Positions 1 through 9,512 of a stretch of DNA of 64,000 nt are shown one piece after another (position 1 is the stretch's first letter; every line of letters begins with the position of its first letter). The position numbers and the translations under genes are program-made. Under the pieces are notes generated by a model. It made no database searches and was not told where the DNA came from. It saw only the letters and a list, made by a program, of their open reading frames with translations. Source of the stretch: an uncultured Coriobacteriaceae bacterium. GTDB taxonomy: Bacteria; Actinomycetota; Coriobacteriia; Coriobacteriales; Coriobacteriaceae. The stretch spans positions 86,472 to 150,471 of the forward strand of contig CALUIM010000005.1 of assembly GCA_944320725.1 (NCBI GenBank), in the 5' to 3' direction.

Positions 1-654
1 GTGCCGAGCGATCTGGCCCGTCAGGTCAACGCCGGCGAAGCAAAGTTCTCCGATTATTACCGCGAGCCGGCCGAGCGTATGCTCCAGCTGCTCGAGTACG
101 CTGAGGACGGTCCTTTCGCCTACAGCTACAACGACGCGTGCACCGCGTTCGCGCGCGGCCAGAGCGCCATGTTCCCTTGCGGTTCGTTCGCCGTGCCCCA
201 GATCCTCTCGGTCAATCCCGAGATGAACATCGGCATGTTTGCCATGCCGTCCGCCGAAAATCCCGACGATCGTATCGTCGTGTCCGGCGTCGACTTGCAG
301 TGGTGCGTTGCCGAGACCTGCGAGCACAAAGACGCCGTGTACGAGGTTATCGCCTTCTTGAATGAAGAGGCCAACGTCCAGACCTACATCGACGACCAGC
401 GTGCCATTCCCTGCACCGAGGGTAACTACACGCTCGATCCGCTCTACGACGACATCCAGCCGTTCCTCGATGAGGGTAAGGTGCTCGACTACCTCGACCA
501 TTCCTATCAGTCTTCCATGGCTTGCGACGCCCAGATTCAGACCATGCTGCTCTCGGGCGATGTCGATGCGTTCCTCGAGAAGTGGGACACCGATTGGCAA
601 CGCTACAACCGCAGCGTTATTCGCAAGGTACAGGACTACGAGAGCCAGCAGTAA
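1..654 (+). CDS. Sugar ABC transporter substrate-binding protein, C-terminal part (gene cut by window start)
   Basis: The reading frame is already open at base 1 and gives 217 residues. This corresponds to the C-terminal half of a carbohydrate-binding protein of the family-1 solute-binding type (MsmE/UgpB-like). The lipoprotein signal and first lobe must lie upstream of the window, so the GTG at base 1 is probably internal. Two permease genes of the same transporter class follow after only 12 bases, which supports the role. With the alpha-galactosidase downstream, the likely ligand is an alpha-galactoside such as raffinose or melibiose; this is inferred from context, not from binding residues. 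Confidence 0.85.
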   Translation: MPSDLARQVNAGEAKFSDYYREPAERMLQLLEYAEDGPFAYSYNDACTAFARGQSAMFPCGSFAVPQILSVNPEMNIGMFAMPSAENPDDRIVVSGVDLQWCVAETCEHKDAVYEVIAFLNEEANVQTYIDDQRAIPCTEGNYTLDPLYDDIQPFLDEGKVLDYLDHSYQSSMACDAQIQTMLLSGDVDAFLEKWDTDWQRYNRSVIRKVQDYESQQ

Positions 655-666
655 GGAGGGTGCGAC

Positions 667-1533
667 ATGGCAAGTACGGCAGCAAAGGTCGGATCGGGTC
701 GCAATAAGACCTTCATGGCGATCCTCATCCCCGTCCTGGTGCTTTTCTGCGCATTCAACACGTTCCCGCTTCTCACGGGATTCTTCTACAGCTTCACCGA
801 TTCCAAGGGATACGGTGCCTTTAACATCATCGGCATCCAGAACTACCTCGACTTGTTCAGCGACGCACGTGTGCTGAACTCGTATCTGTTCACGTTCAAG
901 GTGGCCGTGGTGGCAACGCTCGCCACCAACATCATCTCGCTCATGCTCGCCATTGGGCTTTCGAGCAAGATCAAGTTCAAGAGCGCGCTGCGCGGCATCT
1001 ACTTCGTGCCCCGCATCTTGGGCGCCTTGGTTGTTGGCTACGTGTTCAGTTACTTCTTCACCTACATCGTGCCGGCGATCACCGGCTCCGAGTCCATTCT
1101 CGCGAGCACCGAGTGGGCATGGGTAGCCATCGTGATTGTCGTGGTGTGGCAGGCATGCGCCCAGACCACCATCATCTATATCACTGGCCTCTCATCGGTA
1201 CCCGAGGATGTCTACGAAGCGGGCTCGCTCGACGGCGCCGTGGGCTGGGACAAGTTCCGCTACATCACGTTCCCGCTCATCATGCCGAGTGTCACCACGA
1301 ACATGGTGCTCGTCATGAAGGACATGCTGATGGTCTTCGACCAGATCGTCGCTATGACCAGCGGCGGCCCGGCGCAGTCCACCGAGTCCATTTCCTACCT
1401 CATCTACAACAACGGCCTGTCCGGCGGCCAGTTTGGCTACCAGTGCGCCAACGCGGTGATCTTCTTCATCCTCATCGCCGTCGTCTCCATCCTGCAGACC
1501 AAGTTCTTGAACAGTAAGGAGGAGCAGCTCTAA
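667..1533 (+). CDS. Sugar ABC transporter permease, MalF/MsmF type
   Basis: This 288-residue hydrophobic protein has about six membrane spans, the first at roughly residues 17-38. It carries the cytoplasmic EAA loop that docks the ATPase, seen as EAGSLDGAVGWDKF followed by a conserved proline, which is the MalF/UgpA-type signature. A strong AAGGAGGG ribosome site precedes the ATG. The stop codon overlaps the start of the second permease (TAATG), so the two are translationally coupled. No ATPase gene is present, so a shared MsmK/MsiK-type ATPase encoded elsewhere is expected, as is common for this family. Confidence 0.93.
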   Translation: MASTAAKVGSGRNKTFMAILIPVLVLFCAFNTFPLLTGFFYSFTDSKGYGAFNIIGIQNYLDLFSDARVLNSYLFTFKVAVVATLATNIISLMLAIGLSSKIKFKSALRGIYFVPRILGALVVGYVFSYFFTYIVPAITGSESILASTEWAWVAIVIVVVWQACAQTTIIYITGLSSVPEDVYEAGSLDGAVGWDKFRYITFPLIMPSVTTNMVLVMKDMLMVFDQIVAMTSGGPAQSTESISYLIYNNGLSGGQFGYQCANAVIFFILIAVVSILQTKFLNSKEEQL

Positions 1534-2378
1534 TGGCTAAGGATAAAGTCAAGGAGCGGGTCAACTGGCCTGTGACCATTCTTCTCATCATCGGTCTTAT
1601 CACCATCATCTTCCCGCTGTATATGGCGGTCGTCATCGCCTTCAAGGATCCCAGCGAGATGACGAACGACATCGCGGGCATCCTGTCGCTGCCCAGCACG
1701 TGGAGCCTCGATAACTTCATCGAAGCCATCCAGGTGACGGACTTCTTCCACTCGTTCATGAACTCGCTCATCATCACCGTGGTCGCTGTGGTGGTGTCGG
1801 TGCTCGTGCACAGCCTCGCTGCGTATGCCATCGGGCGCAACATGGACCATAAGCGCATCTTCAAATGGTCGTACTACTTCATCATCGCCGGTATGTACGT
1901 GCCGTTCGCGATTCTTATGATGCCGCTCGTGAAGCAGACCGCCGTCATGCATCTCGACAACATGGTGGGCGTCATGATTCTCTACGTGGTGTTCTACATG
2001 CCCATGAACATGATGCTTTACACCGGCTACCTGCGCAACGTGCCCATCGCGCTTGAGGAGGCGGCGCGCGTCGACGGTGCCAGCACCTGGACCACGTACT
2101 GGAAGGTCATCTTCCCGCTTATGAAGCCCATGCATGCCACCGTGGCCGTTATCACCGGCTTGGCAGTGTGGAACGATGTCATGACGCCGCTCGTCATCAT
2201 GGGTGGCCAGGGCGTCAACACCCTGCCGCTCGCGCAGATGAACTTCCAGACGGCATTCTCCACCAACTATAACCTGGCGTTCGCCTCGTACCTGCTTGCC
2301 ATGCTGCCTATGATCCTGTTCTATATCGTGGCGCAGAAGCAGATCATCGGTGGCGTCACCAACGGTGCTGTGAAGTAG
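1533..2378 (+). CDS. Sugar ABC transporter permease, MalG/MsmG type
   Basis: The second membrane subunit of the importer has 281 residues and about six spans. Its EAA motif reads EEAARVDGASTWTTYWKVIF, typical of MalG/UgpE-type permeases. The ATG shares its A with the stop codon of the upstream permease, implying a fixed 1:1 output. A GC-rich hairpin lies 40 bases after the stop, then the alpha-galactosidase begins in the same direction. The protein would form the heterodimeric channel for sugar taken from the binding protein. Confidence 0.93.
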   Translation: MAKDKVKERVNWPVTILLIIGLITIIFPLYMAVVIAFKDPSEMTNDIAGILSLPSTWSLDNFIEAIQVTDFFHSFMNSLIITVVAVVVSVLVHSLAAYAIGRNMDHKRIFKWSYYFIIAGMYVPFAILMMPLVKQTAVMHLDNMVGVMILYVVFYMPMNMMLYTGYLRNVPIALEEAARVDGASTWTTYWKVIFPLMKPMHATVAVITGLAVWNDVMTPLVIMGGQGVNTLPLAQMNFQTAFSTNYNLAFASYLLAMLPMILFYIVAQKQIIGGVTNGAVK

Positions 2379-2419
2379 CGGATCGCCACATACACTTCCC
2401 GCACCACGTGCTATTCTTT

Positions 2420-2452
2420 CCCTGCTCGAGCCGCCTGTTGGCTCGAGCAGGG
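2420..2452 (+). terminator. Strong hairpin between permease and alpha-galactosidase genes
   Basis: A perfect 13-bp stem (CCCTGCTCGAGCC with GGCTCGAGCAGGG) encloses a 7-base loop. The downstream side is only mildly T-rich, so this may be an attenuating hairpin or mRNA-stability element rather than a full terminator. It could lower alpha-galactosidase expression relative to the transporter, or protect the upstream message. Confidence 0.5.
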
Positions 2453-2499
2453 CTGCGTTGTTCTCGTACCTGTAACCTCAACTACGATAGGGAGCCCCC

Positions 2500-4695
2500 A
2501 TGTCTTGCGCATATGACGCCGAGAGCGGTTTGTTCACGATCCACACGCAGAACAGCACATACCAAATGGTTGCAGACGAACACCGGTATCTGCTCCATCT
2601 GTATTATGGTGCCCGCACCGAAGGTGATTTGCGCTATCTCGTAACCTATGCCGATCGCAGCGGCATGTGCGCCAGCCCGCACGACGTGCAGGACCGCACC
2701 TACTCGCTCGATGTCCTGCCACAGGAATATGCGTTCCAAGGCGGCGGCGACATGCGCAGCCCGCTGCTCGTGGTGCGCGATGCCCATGGTACGTTCGGCT
2801 GCGATTTGCGCTACGTGCGCCACGAGATTCGTGACGGCAAGTACGCGCTCAAGGGCTTGCCCGCGGTGTATTCGGATACCGAGGATGATGGGGCGCAAAC
2901 GCTTTCCATCACGCTTACCGATGCGCGTTTGGGGCTCGAGGTGGAGCTGCTCTACGGCGTACTGCCCAAGCTCGATATCATCACGCGCGCCGCGATTATC
3001 AAGAATGCGGGTGCCGAGAAAATCGTGATCAAGCGCGCTCAGACTGCGTGTCTCGATATGGTGCATGGCACGTTCGATGCCATCACCTTCTGCGGTCGCC
3101 ACGCTATGGAGCGCCGCCCGTCGCGCCGTCACGTGGGCCATGGCTCGCTGTCGGTGGGCAGCCGTCGCGGCATGTCGTCCAACCAGTACAACCCGCTCAT
3201 GATTCTCTGTGACCGTGATGCCACTGAGACTTCCGGACGCGCATGGTCGATGAGCTTTGTGTACAGCGGTGGGTTTCTCGCCGAGATTGAGATGGACCAG
3301 TTCGATCAGGTGCGCATGCAGATGGGCCTCACCGACGAGCAGTTCTCCTATCCGCTCAAGCCTGGCGAGCAGCTCATTGCGCCTGAGGTGATTCTCACCT
3401 ACTCCAATGCTGGCCTCGAGCGCATCTCGCACAACCTGCATCGCTGCATGCGCAAGCATGTGTGCCGTGGTCCATGGCGCGATCGCCCGCGTCCCATCCT
3501 TATCAACAGCTGGGAAGCCGCGTATTTCGACTTCAACGGCGATAGCCTGGCGCGCCTGGCCGATAAGGCGGCCGAGCTGGGCATCGAGATGCTCGTGATG
3601 GATGATGGCTGGTTTGGCGAGCGCAAGGACGACCTGCGCGCCCTCGGCGACTGGACGGTGAACGAGCAGAAGCTGGGCGGCCCCCTCAGGCAGCTCGCCG
3701 ATTACGTGAACTCCGTGGGCCTCAAGTTTGGTATCTGGGTGGAGCCCGAGATGGTGAGCGAGGACAGCGACCTGTTCCGTGCGCACCCCGACTGGGCGCT
3801 TTCCATTCCCGGCAAGGATCCGGTGCTCGGGCGCGATCAGCTCGTGCTCGATATGTCGCGCAAAGATGTGCGCGACAACCTGTTTGAGCAGCTGTGCGGT
3901 ATCCTCGACCAGGCGAATATCGAGTATGTGAAGTGGGATTACAACCGCAGCATTGTGGATGTGTATTCGCGTCTTGCCGAGGACCAGGGTCGCGTGCTCT
4001 ACGACTATGTGCTCGGCTTGTACGATCTCTTGGAGCGCATCATTCAGCGCTACCCCACGTTGCTCATCGAGGGCTGCTCGGCTGGTGGCGGCCGTTTCGA
4101 TGCGGGCATGCTCTACTACACCCCGCAAATCTGGACGAGCGACAACACCGATGCGCACGATCGCATGACCATTCAGTATGGAACGTCGTTTGGGTATCCG
4201 TGCTCGTCGATGGGCGCCCACGTCTCGGCGTGCCCCAACGAGATCAATGGCCGCGAGGTGCCGCTCTCCTGCCGCGGTACCGTGGCGATGGCGGGCGGCG
4301 GCTTTGGGTACGAACTCGATTTGCTCGAGCTGCCCGAGCGCGCGTGCGAGATTATCAAGGGGCAGGTCAAGCGCTATCACGAGATTGAGCATCTCGTGCG
4401 CGAGGGGCTGTACTATCGGTTATCATCGCCACTTACCGACGCCATTGCAGCGTGGGGCTATGTGGCGGAAGACGGTTCGGAGGCGCTCGTGAGCGCTGTG
4501 GTCATGAACGTTGAAGGTTACGGCGTTGCCAACTACGTGGTGCCGCGCGGCCTCACGCGCGGCGCGCTGTATCACGAGGAGTATTCCGATACGGTCTACG
4601 CGGCAGATGCCATCATGGACATGGGTATTCCGCTGCCAGTGGGCAGCGCGCCGTATATGAGCCGCATGTATCATTTCGTGCGCATCGATGGATAA
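2500..4695 (+). CDS. Alpha-galactosidase, glycoside hydrolase family 36
   Basis: This 731-residue enzyme is of the usual size for bacterial GH36 group I. The N-terminal beta-sandwich (about residues 1-320) is followed by a TIM-barrel. The predicted nucleophile is Asp480 in KWDYNR and the acid/base is Asp548 in WTSDNTDA, the hallmark GH36 pair. A DDGW motif (from about residue 367) helps bind galactose. There is no signal peptide, so it acts in the cytoplasm on sugars brought in by the adjacent importer, releasing galactose from raffinose, melibiose or stachyose. Galactose is then handled by galK and galT downstream. The ATG follows a GGGAG ribosome site. Confidence 0.95.
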   Translation: MSCAYDAESGLFTIHTQNSTYQMVADEHRYLLHLYYGARTEGDLRYLVTYADRSGMCASPHDVQDRTYSLDVLPQEYAFQGGGDMRSPLLVVRDAHGTFGCDLRYVRHEIRDGKYALKGLPAVYSDTEDDGAQTLSITLTDARLGLEVELLYGVLPKLDIITRAAIIKNAGAEKIVIKRAQTACLDMVHGTFDAITFCGRHAMERRPSRRHVGHGSLSVGSRRGMSSNQYNPLMILCDRDATETSGRAWSMSFVYSGGFLAEIEMDQFDQVRMQMGLTDEQFSYPLKPGEQLIAPEVILTYSNAGLERISHNLHRCMRKHVCRGPWRDRPRPILINSWEAAYFDFNGDSLARLADKAAELGIEMLVMDDGWFGERKDDLRALGDWTVNEQKLGGPLRQLADYVNSVGLKFGIWVEPEMVSEDSDLFRAHPDWALSIPGKDPVLGRDQLVLDMSRKDVRDNLFEQLCGILDQANIEYVKWDYNRSIVDVYSRLAEDQGRVLYDYVLGLYDLLERIIQRYPTLLIEGCSAGGGRFDAGMLYYTPQIWTSDNTDAHDRMTIQYGTSFGYPCSSMGAHVSACPNEINGREVPLSCRGTVAMAGGGFGYELDLLELPERACEIIKGQVKRYHEIEHLVREGLYYRLSSPLTDAIAAWGYVAEDGSEALVSAVVMNVEGYGVANYVVPRGLTRGALYHEEYSDTVYAADAIMDMGIPLPVGSAPYMSRMYHFVRIDG

Positions 4696-4729
4696 CGTAC
4701 ACAACATGTAGCGGATCCGCCTGGCATAT

Positions 4730-4765
4730 CCTTCGAGACGCGCGCTTCGCGGAGCGTCTCGAAGG
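4730..4765. terminator. Bidirectional hairpin between convergent alpha-galactosidase and alpha-glucosidase genes
   Basis: A perfect 12-bp inverted repeat (CCTTCGAGACGC / GCGTCTCGAAGG) has a 12-base loop and sits in the 89-base gap where two convergent genes end. It lacks a clear T-tract on either strand, so its terminator role is inferred from stem strength and location. Confidence 0.5.
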
Positions 4766-4784
4766 GATGCTGAGCGGAATTAGG

Positions 4785-6470
4785 TTACCGGGCAATCCAG
4801 GCCGCGGTGTCTTGAGGGAGCGCGCCCTGTTCGAGGGATGCGGATGCCATGATGAGTTCGCCTTGAGGCGCCTCGACGGGTGCGATGCCAAAGTTTGTGA
4901 TGCAGGTGAGCGTGCGCCCGTCGGCAAGCGGTCGCTCGTAGGCAATCGCGTCGCCGCCGTTCATAGGCGCCCATGTGAGCTCAGCTGAGCCCGAGGCTGC
5001 GATGAGCCGTGCACGCAGCGCAAGGGCATGCCGGTAATACGTGAGCATTGAGTGTGTGTCGGCCTCTTCTACGTCGGCAGCAAAGTCTGCAAACCATGCC
5101 GGTTGCGGCAGGTGTGGTGCCGCATGCTCGGCGGGTAGAGAGAACCCAAACGCTCCCGTTGGGTCTGCCGCGCGCCAGGGCAGCGGAACGCGGCACCCGT
5201 CGCGGCCTTTCAGCGCGTCGCCGTGTGCGGTCATGCGGGCCTGCGGGTCTTCGAGTGCGTCCCAAGGAAGATCGGCCACCTCAAAGAGCCCCAGCTCTTC
5301 ACCCTGATACAGATACACCGAGCCCGGCAGCGCCAACTCCATAAGCAAGGCGGCACGCGCGCGGCGCGCACCCAGTGCCCGATCCTCCACATAGGTTGTG
5401 CCGTCGCGGAGCAGCCAGTCGTTAACCAGCTGATGGTGCACGCGGGAGGGCACCTGCGGCAGGGCGAAGCGTGTGGGGTGGCGCGGCAGGTCATGGTTCG
5501 AGAGCACCCATGTTGTGGTCGACCCCGAACGCTCGGCGGCGTCGAGCCCTTCTTCGATGGCAAGCCGGAAGCTGTCGGCTGTCCAATTCGCTTTGGAGAA
5601 CTCGAAGTTGAAGACCAGGCCCAGCTCATCGGGCGAAGCATACATCCACTGATGGTCGGGGTGGACCCATGCTTCGGCCACAGCGAAGCGCGGCGGCTCG
5701 TACTCGTTGAACACCTGACGCCACGCGCGGTAGATGTCGTGCACCTCGGGCCGATCCCAGAGCGGGTTATCGCCATCGACCACGCCCTGCTCGGGATCAT
5801 CGGTCCAGGCATCGAGCGGGCGGCTCTCGAGGTCTTTGGCCAGCGCATGCGCCACGTCAACGCGGAAGCCGTCGACACCGCGATCAGACCAGAACCGCAA
5901 CGTGTGCTTGAAATCCTTTTGCACATCGGGATGCTTCCAGTTCAGGTCGGCCTGCTCTTTCGCAAACAGGTGCAAATACCAATCGCCGTCACCTACGGCC
6001 TCCCAAGCACCGCCGCCAAAGGTCGATTTCCATCCGTTGGGAGGCAGCTCGCCGGCATCGCCACGGCCAGGCCGGAAGATGTAGCGCTCGCGCTCGGGCG
6101 AGCCGGGACCGGCGGCGAGCGCAGCCTTGAACCATGTGTGCTCTGTCGAGGTGTGGTTGGGCACGATATCCACGATGACCTTGATGTGGGCTGCATGTGC
6201 GGCAGCGACCATCTCGTCAAAATCGTCGAGGGTGCCCAAGCGCGGGTCGACATTGCGGTAATCCGCCACGTCGTAGCCGCCGTCGATGAGCGGGGAGGGG
6301 TAGAACGGCGAGAGCCAGATGGCGTCGATGCCTAGTGCGTGCAGGTAATCCATGCGCTCGGTGACGCCCCGGATATCACCGAGGCCGTCGCCGTTGCTGT
6401 CGCGGAAGCTGCGCGGGTACACCTGGTACACCACAGCCTGTTTCCACCAATCGTTGTCGATGCAAGTCAT
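4785..6470 (-). CDS. Alpha-glucosidase / oligo-1,6-glucosidase, glycoside hydrolase family 13
   Basis: This 561-residue enzyme has a complete GH13 catalytic barrel. The predicted nucleophile is Asp205 in GFRVDVAH, the acid/base is Glu266 in VAEAW, and the transition-state Asp327 is in SNHD. Region I is DIVPNHTS. There is no signal peptide, so it acts on imported oligosaccharides in the cytoplasm, splitting alpha-linked glucose. It could equally act on sucrose- or isomaltose-type products, since exact linkage cannot be read from sequence alone. It lies 18 bases after the lacI gene on the same strand, with an AAGGAG site, so regulator and enzyme are co-transcribed. Confidence 0.93.
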   Translation of the reverse strand: MTCIDNDWWKQAVVYQVYPRSFRDSNGDGLGDIRGVTERMDYLHALGIDAIWLSPFYPSPLIDGGYDVADYRNVDPRLGTLDDFDEMVAAAHAAHIKVIVDIVPNHTSTEHTWFKAALAAGPGSPERERYIFRPGRGDAGELPPNGWKSTFGGGAWEAVGDGDWYLHLFAKEQADLNWKHPDVQKDFKHTLRFWSDRGVDGFRVDVAHALAKDLESRPLDAWTDDPEQGVVDGDNPLWDRPEVHDIYRAWRQVFNEYEPPRFAVAEAWVHPDHQWMYASPDELGLVFNFEFSKANWTADSFRLAIEEGLDAAERSGSTTTWVLSNHDLPRHPTRFALPQVPSRVHHQLVNDWLLRDGTTYVEDRALGARRARAALLMELALPGSVYLYQGEELGLFEVADLPWDALEDPQARMTAHGDALKGRDGCRVPLPWRAADPTGAFGFSLPAEHAAPHLPQPAWFADFAADVEEADTHSMLTYYRHALALRARLIAASGSAELTWAPMNGGDAIAYERPLADGRTLTCITNFGIAPVEAPQGELIMASASLEQGALPQDTAAWIAR

Positions 6471-6488
6471 TGTGAGCTCCTTATATCG

Positions 6489-7493
6489 CTAGCGAGCACA
6501 GACGGTTTCTTGTGCAATGAGTTCGTAGGGGACGAGTGTGTGCGCAGCTTCACCTCCCGCATCCATAAGCGAGCGCAACAGCTCGACGCTCTGTTGCGCA
6601 AGCGCCTCGGTGTCTTGCCGTACCGTTGTGATGCGCGGTATTGAGAACTGCGCGAGCGCCGTGCCGTCAAATCCCACCAAAGAAAGATCACGGGGAACCG
6701 CGAGCCCGCGGTCGACGGCGGCGCGCAGCGCACCGAACGCGATGACGTCGCCGAGCGCGAAGACCGCCGTGATATCGGGCGCGCGGTCAAGCAGGCGTAT
6801 CAGCGCGGTATAGCCGTCCTGTTCCGAGAAGCGGCACGGCTCGTAGTCGCGCGCTGCATCAAACGGCGCATTGCGGTCGCGGAGAGCCTGCTCGGCACCT
6901 TTGAGGCGCATCCCTGCGGTCTGCTCGGGCGCATTCGAGCCACCGAGCAAACCGATGCGTCGATGCCCGCGGCTCCAAAGATAGTCGATGACCTCGGCCG
7001 CCGCCGCCTCATTATCAATCGTGACGCTTGAGAGGTTGGCAAAGCCAAGACCCGCCGCCGAATTGGTAATGAGTACGCTGGGCACCTCGATCTGGTCGAA
7101 GGCTTCCCTGAAATATGTGCGCTCGCCGCCCAAAAAGAGCATGCCCTTTGGTCGGCGTGCCTGTTGGTAGGCGATGGCGGCAGCAACCTCTTGTGCATCG
7201 TCGTCAAGATACGTCACCACGAGCTCCTCACCGCTCGCTTCAAGCCGCGCCTGGATCGAGGCGAGTATGTCGCTGAACAAGCGGTTGCTCGTACCCATGA
7301 CAAACGCTGCAACGGGCGTATGCTCGCGGCGCTTGAGATAGCGTGCGTTGCTGTTTGGCTCGTAACCGCATGCTTCGACAACGGCGAGAATGCGTGAGCG
7401 TGCTTGCTCACTGACATTGGCCTGCCCGTTGATGACGCGGGAAACGGTTCCCACGCCGTATCCGGCCTTCGCAGCAACCTCTCTGATGTTCAT
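6489..7493 (-). CDS. LacI-family transcriptional repressor of the sugar locus
   Basis: The 334-residue protein has an N-terminal helix-turn-helix (residues 1-25, VAAKAGYGVGTVSRVINGQ) and hinge, followed by a periplasmic-binding-protein-like effector domain. It heads a two-gene unit with the alpha-glucosidase and is divergent from galT. Two palindromes matching LacI/CcpA-type operators lie in the 339-base divergent region, so autoregulation and control of galTK are likely. The effector is presumably a galactoside or glucoside; this is inference. Confidence 0.93.
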   Translation of the reverse strand: MNIREVAAKAGYGVGTVSRVINGQANVSEQARSRILAVVEACGYEPNSNARYLKRREHTPVAAFVMGTSNRLFSDILASIQARLEASGEELVVTYLDDDAQEVAAAIAYQQARRPKGMLFLGGERTYFREAFDQIEVPSVLITNSAAGLGFANLSSVTIDNEAAAAEVIDYLWSRGHRRIGLLGGSNAPEQTAGMRLKGAEQALRDRNAPFDAARDYEPCRFSEQDGYTALIRLLDRAPDITAVFALGDVIAFGALRAAVDRGLAVPRDLSLVGFDGTALAQFSIPRITTVRQDTEALAQQSVELLRSLMDAGGEAAHTLVPYELIAQETVCAR

Positions 7494-7539
7494 AGACCAC
7501 CTTGTTTCACGTGGATCCTCTCAGGGAACCCCCTGTATA

Positions 7540-7553
7540 TGGAAACGGTTCCA
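7540..7553. promoter_or_regulatory. LacI/CcpA-type operator, lacI-proximal
   Basis: TGGAAACGGTTCCA fits the cre consensus (TGNAANCGNTNNCA) and is a near-perfect palindrome. It lies 47 bases upstream of the lacI start on the minus strand, well placed for autorepression. Confidence 0.7.
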
Positions 7554-7592
7554 TTGAAGTGTAACGCGCTTTCGGCCGAAGGTTTCTCACCA

Positions 7593-7612
7593 TTTTGGAA
7601 ACGTTTCCAAAA
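7593..7612. promoter_or_regulatory. Perfect 20-bp LacI operator, galT-proximal
   Basis: TTTTGGAAACGTTTCCAAAA is a fully symmetric 20-bp palindrome centred on CG, the classic LacI-family operator form. It overlaps the possible -35 region of a promoter reading toward galT, so bound repressor would block that promoter. Confidence 0.8.
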
Positions 7613-7632
7613 GATTGCTGATATGGTATAAA
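7604..7632 (+). promoter_or_regulatory. Possible galTK promoter overlapped by operator
   Basis: A TATAAA -10-like hexamer at 7627-7632 lies 17 bases after a poor -35-like TTTCCA at 7604-7609, which is inside the operator palindrome. The spacing is right, but the -35 match is weak, as expected for a regulated promoter. The leader to galT would be about 190 bases. Confidence 0.35.
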
Positions 7633-7832
7633 ACCGCACGTAAACATGGAAAAATGCCGGTACCGCTAGGCTTGGAATATCGACCGTTTACCGACTGGGA
7701 ACCCTCTGGTGCACCTCGTTGCGCGCGATGTCGCGCCGCGTGCCAAAAAGGCTCGTAGGATGGTCTAAGATATCGTGTTTGGAGGGGGCAACCTCGATGG
7801 GTGAGACGAGCGCACCCGGGAAGGAGCGCATC

Positions 7833-9413
7833 ATGGCAGATTCTCAGTCCGGTGTGGTCGAGCGAGGCATCGCCGATCTGGTGGCATTTGCGCTCGGGCG
7901 CGGGCTCATTGCGGAGGATGACATCACCTTCGCCTGCAATCAGCTGTTTGATGTACTGCACTACGAGCCTACGGGTTCGTTTGTTCCAACAGCCGCCGTG
8001 CGTCACGCCTTGCACGAGAAGCCGCATCCCCCGCTCGAGCAGATACTCGCCGCACTGCTCGACGATGCTGTGGCGCGCGGTATCATCGACAACGGTATCG
8101 CCAGTCGGGATCTGCTGGACACGCGGCTCATGGGCGTGCTTACGCCGCGTCCCAGCCACGTGGTGCGCGGGTTCAAGCGGCGCTACGAGGAGTCGCCCGA
8201 GAAGGCGACCGACTATCTCTATCGCTTGGCGCTCGATTCCGACTATATTCGCACGTACCGCATTGCACGCGACCGCAAATGGGTCACACCCACGCGCTAC
8301 GGTGATCTCGACATTACCATCAACCTCTCCAAGCCCGAGAAAGACCCCAAGGCAATTGCGGCGGCGCTTGAGCGCAAGGAGGGTGCCGAGCCATACCCGC
8401 GCTGCCAGCTCTGTTACGAGAACATTGGGTACGCAGGCCGCCTCGACCATCCCGCGCGGCAAACCATCCGCCTGGTGCCGCTTACGCTGGCAGGCGAGCG
8501 GTGGTATTTGCAGTACAGCCCCTATGTGTACTACAACGAGCACTGCATTGTGCTGTCCGAGCACCATGTGCCCATGAAGATCGACCGCACCACGTTCGTG
8601 CGCCTCATGGAGTTCGTGGAGATGTTCCCGCACTACACCGTTGGCTCGAACGCCGATTTGCCCATTGTGGGCGGATCCATCCTTACGCACGAGCACTACC
8701 AGGGCGGGCGGTATACGTTTGCCATGGCGCGCGCGGGCTTGCGTGAGGAGCTTACGTTCCCCGGGTTTGAAGATGTCGCTGCCGGCATCGTGAACTGGCC
8801 GATGTCGGTCATACGACTCGACAGCCCGGATCCCGCGCGCATCGTGGAGCTTGCCGATACGATCCTGCGCGCATGGCGCGACTATAGCGATCCGTCGGTG
8901 GGTGTGCTCGCCTACAGCGGAGCTACGCCGCATAACACGATCACCCCCATCGCGCGCCGCCGCGATGGACTCTACGAGCTCGATTTGGTGCTGCGCAACA
9001 ATCGCACCACTGAGGAATTCCCCTTAGGCATATTCCATCCTCACCAAGAGCTGCACCATATCAAGAAGGAGAACATTGGCCTTATCGAGGTCATGGGCCT
9101 CGCGGTGCTGCCGGCGCGCTTGCTGGGCGAGATGGACAAGCTCAAGCATGTGATCTTGGCTGGCGAGGACCCTGCAGCGTATCCGGAGATTGCAGCGCAC
9201 GCCCCCTGGGCTGCCGAGATCATCGCGCGGCATCCTGCCTATGCGCCCGATGCGGTGGGTGCGCTGGACGAGGCGGACGCGCAGGCGCTCGATGGCATCA
9301 TCGAGCAGGAGATTGGTGCGGTGTTTGCGCAGGTGCTCGAGCAATGCGCTGTCTTTGCCGACACAGACGACGGCGCGCGGGCATTCAAGCGGTTTGTCGA
9401 CGGCGTGTGCTAG
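7833..9413 (+). CDS. galT: UTP/UDP-glucose--hexose-1-phosphate uridylyltransferase, type II GalT
   Basis: This is a GalT of the Gram-positive type II family, about 526 residues from the ATG at 7833. It has the conserved N-terminal GalT region and the HEHYQGG segment near residue 287. It exchanges UMP between UDP-glucose and galactose-1-phosphate in the Leloir pathway. The ATG at 7833 has an AAGGAG site 6 bases upstream. A second in-frame ATG at 7797 also has a good GGAGGGGG site and would add 12 residues, so the start is not fully settled. galK follows about 100 bases downstream in the same orientation. Confidence 0.93.
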   Translation: MADSQSGVVERGIADLVAFALGRGLIAEDDITFACNQLFDVLHYEPTGSFVPTAAVRHALHEKPHPPLEQILAALLDDAVARGIIDNGIASRDLLDTRLMGVLTPRPSHVVRGFKRRYEESPEKATDYLYRLALDSDYIRTYRIARDRKWVTPTRYGDLDITINLSKPEKDPKAIAAALERKEGAEPYPRCQLCYENIGYAGRLDHPARQTIRLVPLTLAGERWYLQYSPYVYYNEHCIVLSEHHVPMKIDRTTFVRLMEFVEMFPHYTVGSNADLPIVGGSILTHEHYQGGRYTFAMARAGLREELTFPGFEDVAAGIVNWPMSVIRLDSPDPARIVELADTILRAWRDYSDPSVGVLAYSGATPHNTITPIARRRDGLYELDLVLRNNRTTEEFPLGIFHPHQELHHIKKENIGLIEVMGLAVLPARLLGEMDKLKHVILAGEDPAAYPEIAAHAPWAAEIIARHPAYAPDAVGALDEADAQALDGIIEQEIGAVFAQVLEQCAVFADTDDGARAFKRFVDGVC

Positions 9414-9512
9414 GCGCGCACTACGGTGCGGGACGCCACGCTTCTTCGCGTCGAGCGCACCGAGACGGAAGAAGATACACACGCGCTGGGCGGCGCGAGA
9501 AGGGAGACAACG

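Noticed and set aside
2482..4392. Long minus-strand frame opposite the alpha-galactosidase
   Set aside because: Codon-bias shadow without ribosome site; the plus strand encodes a clear GH36 enzyme.
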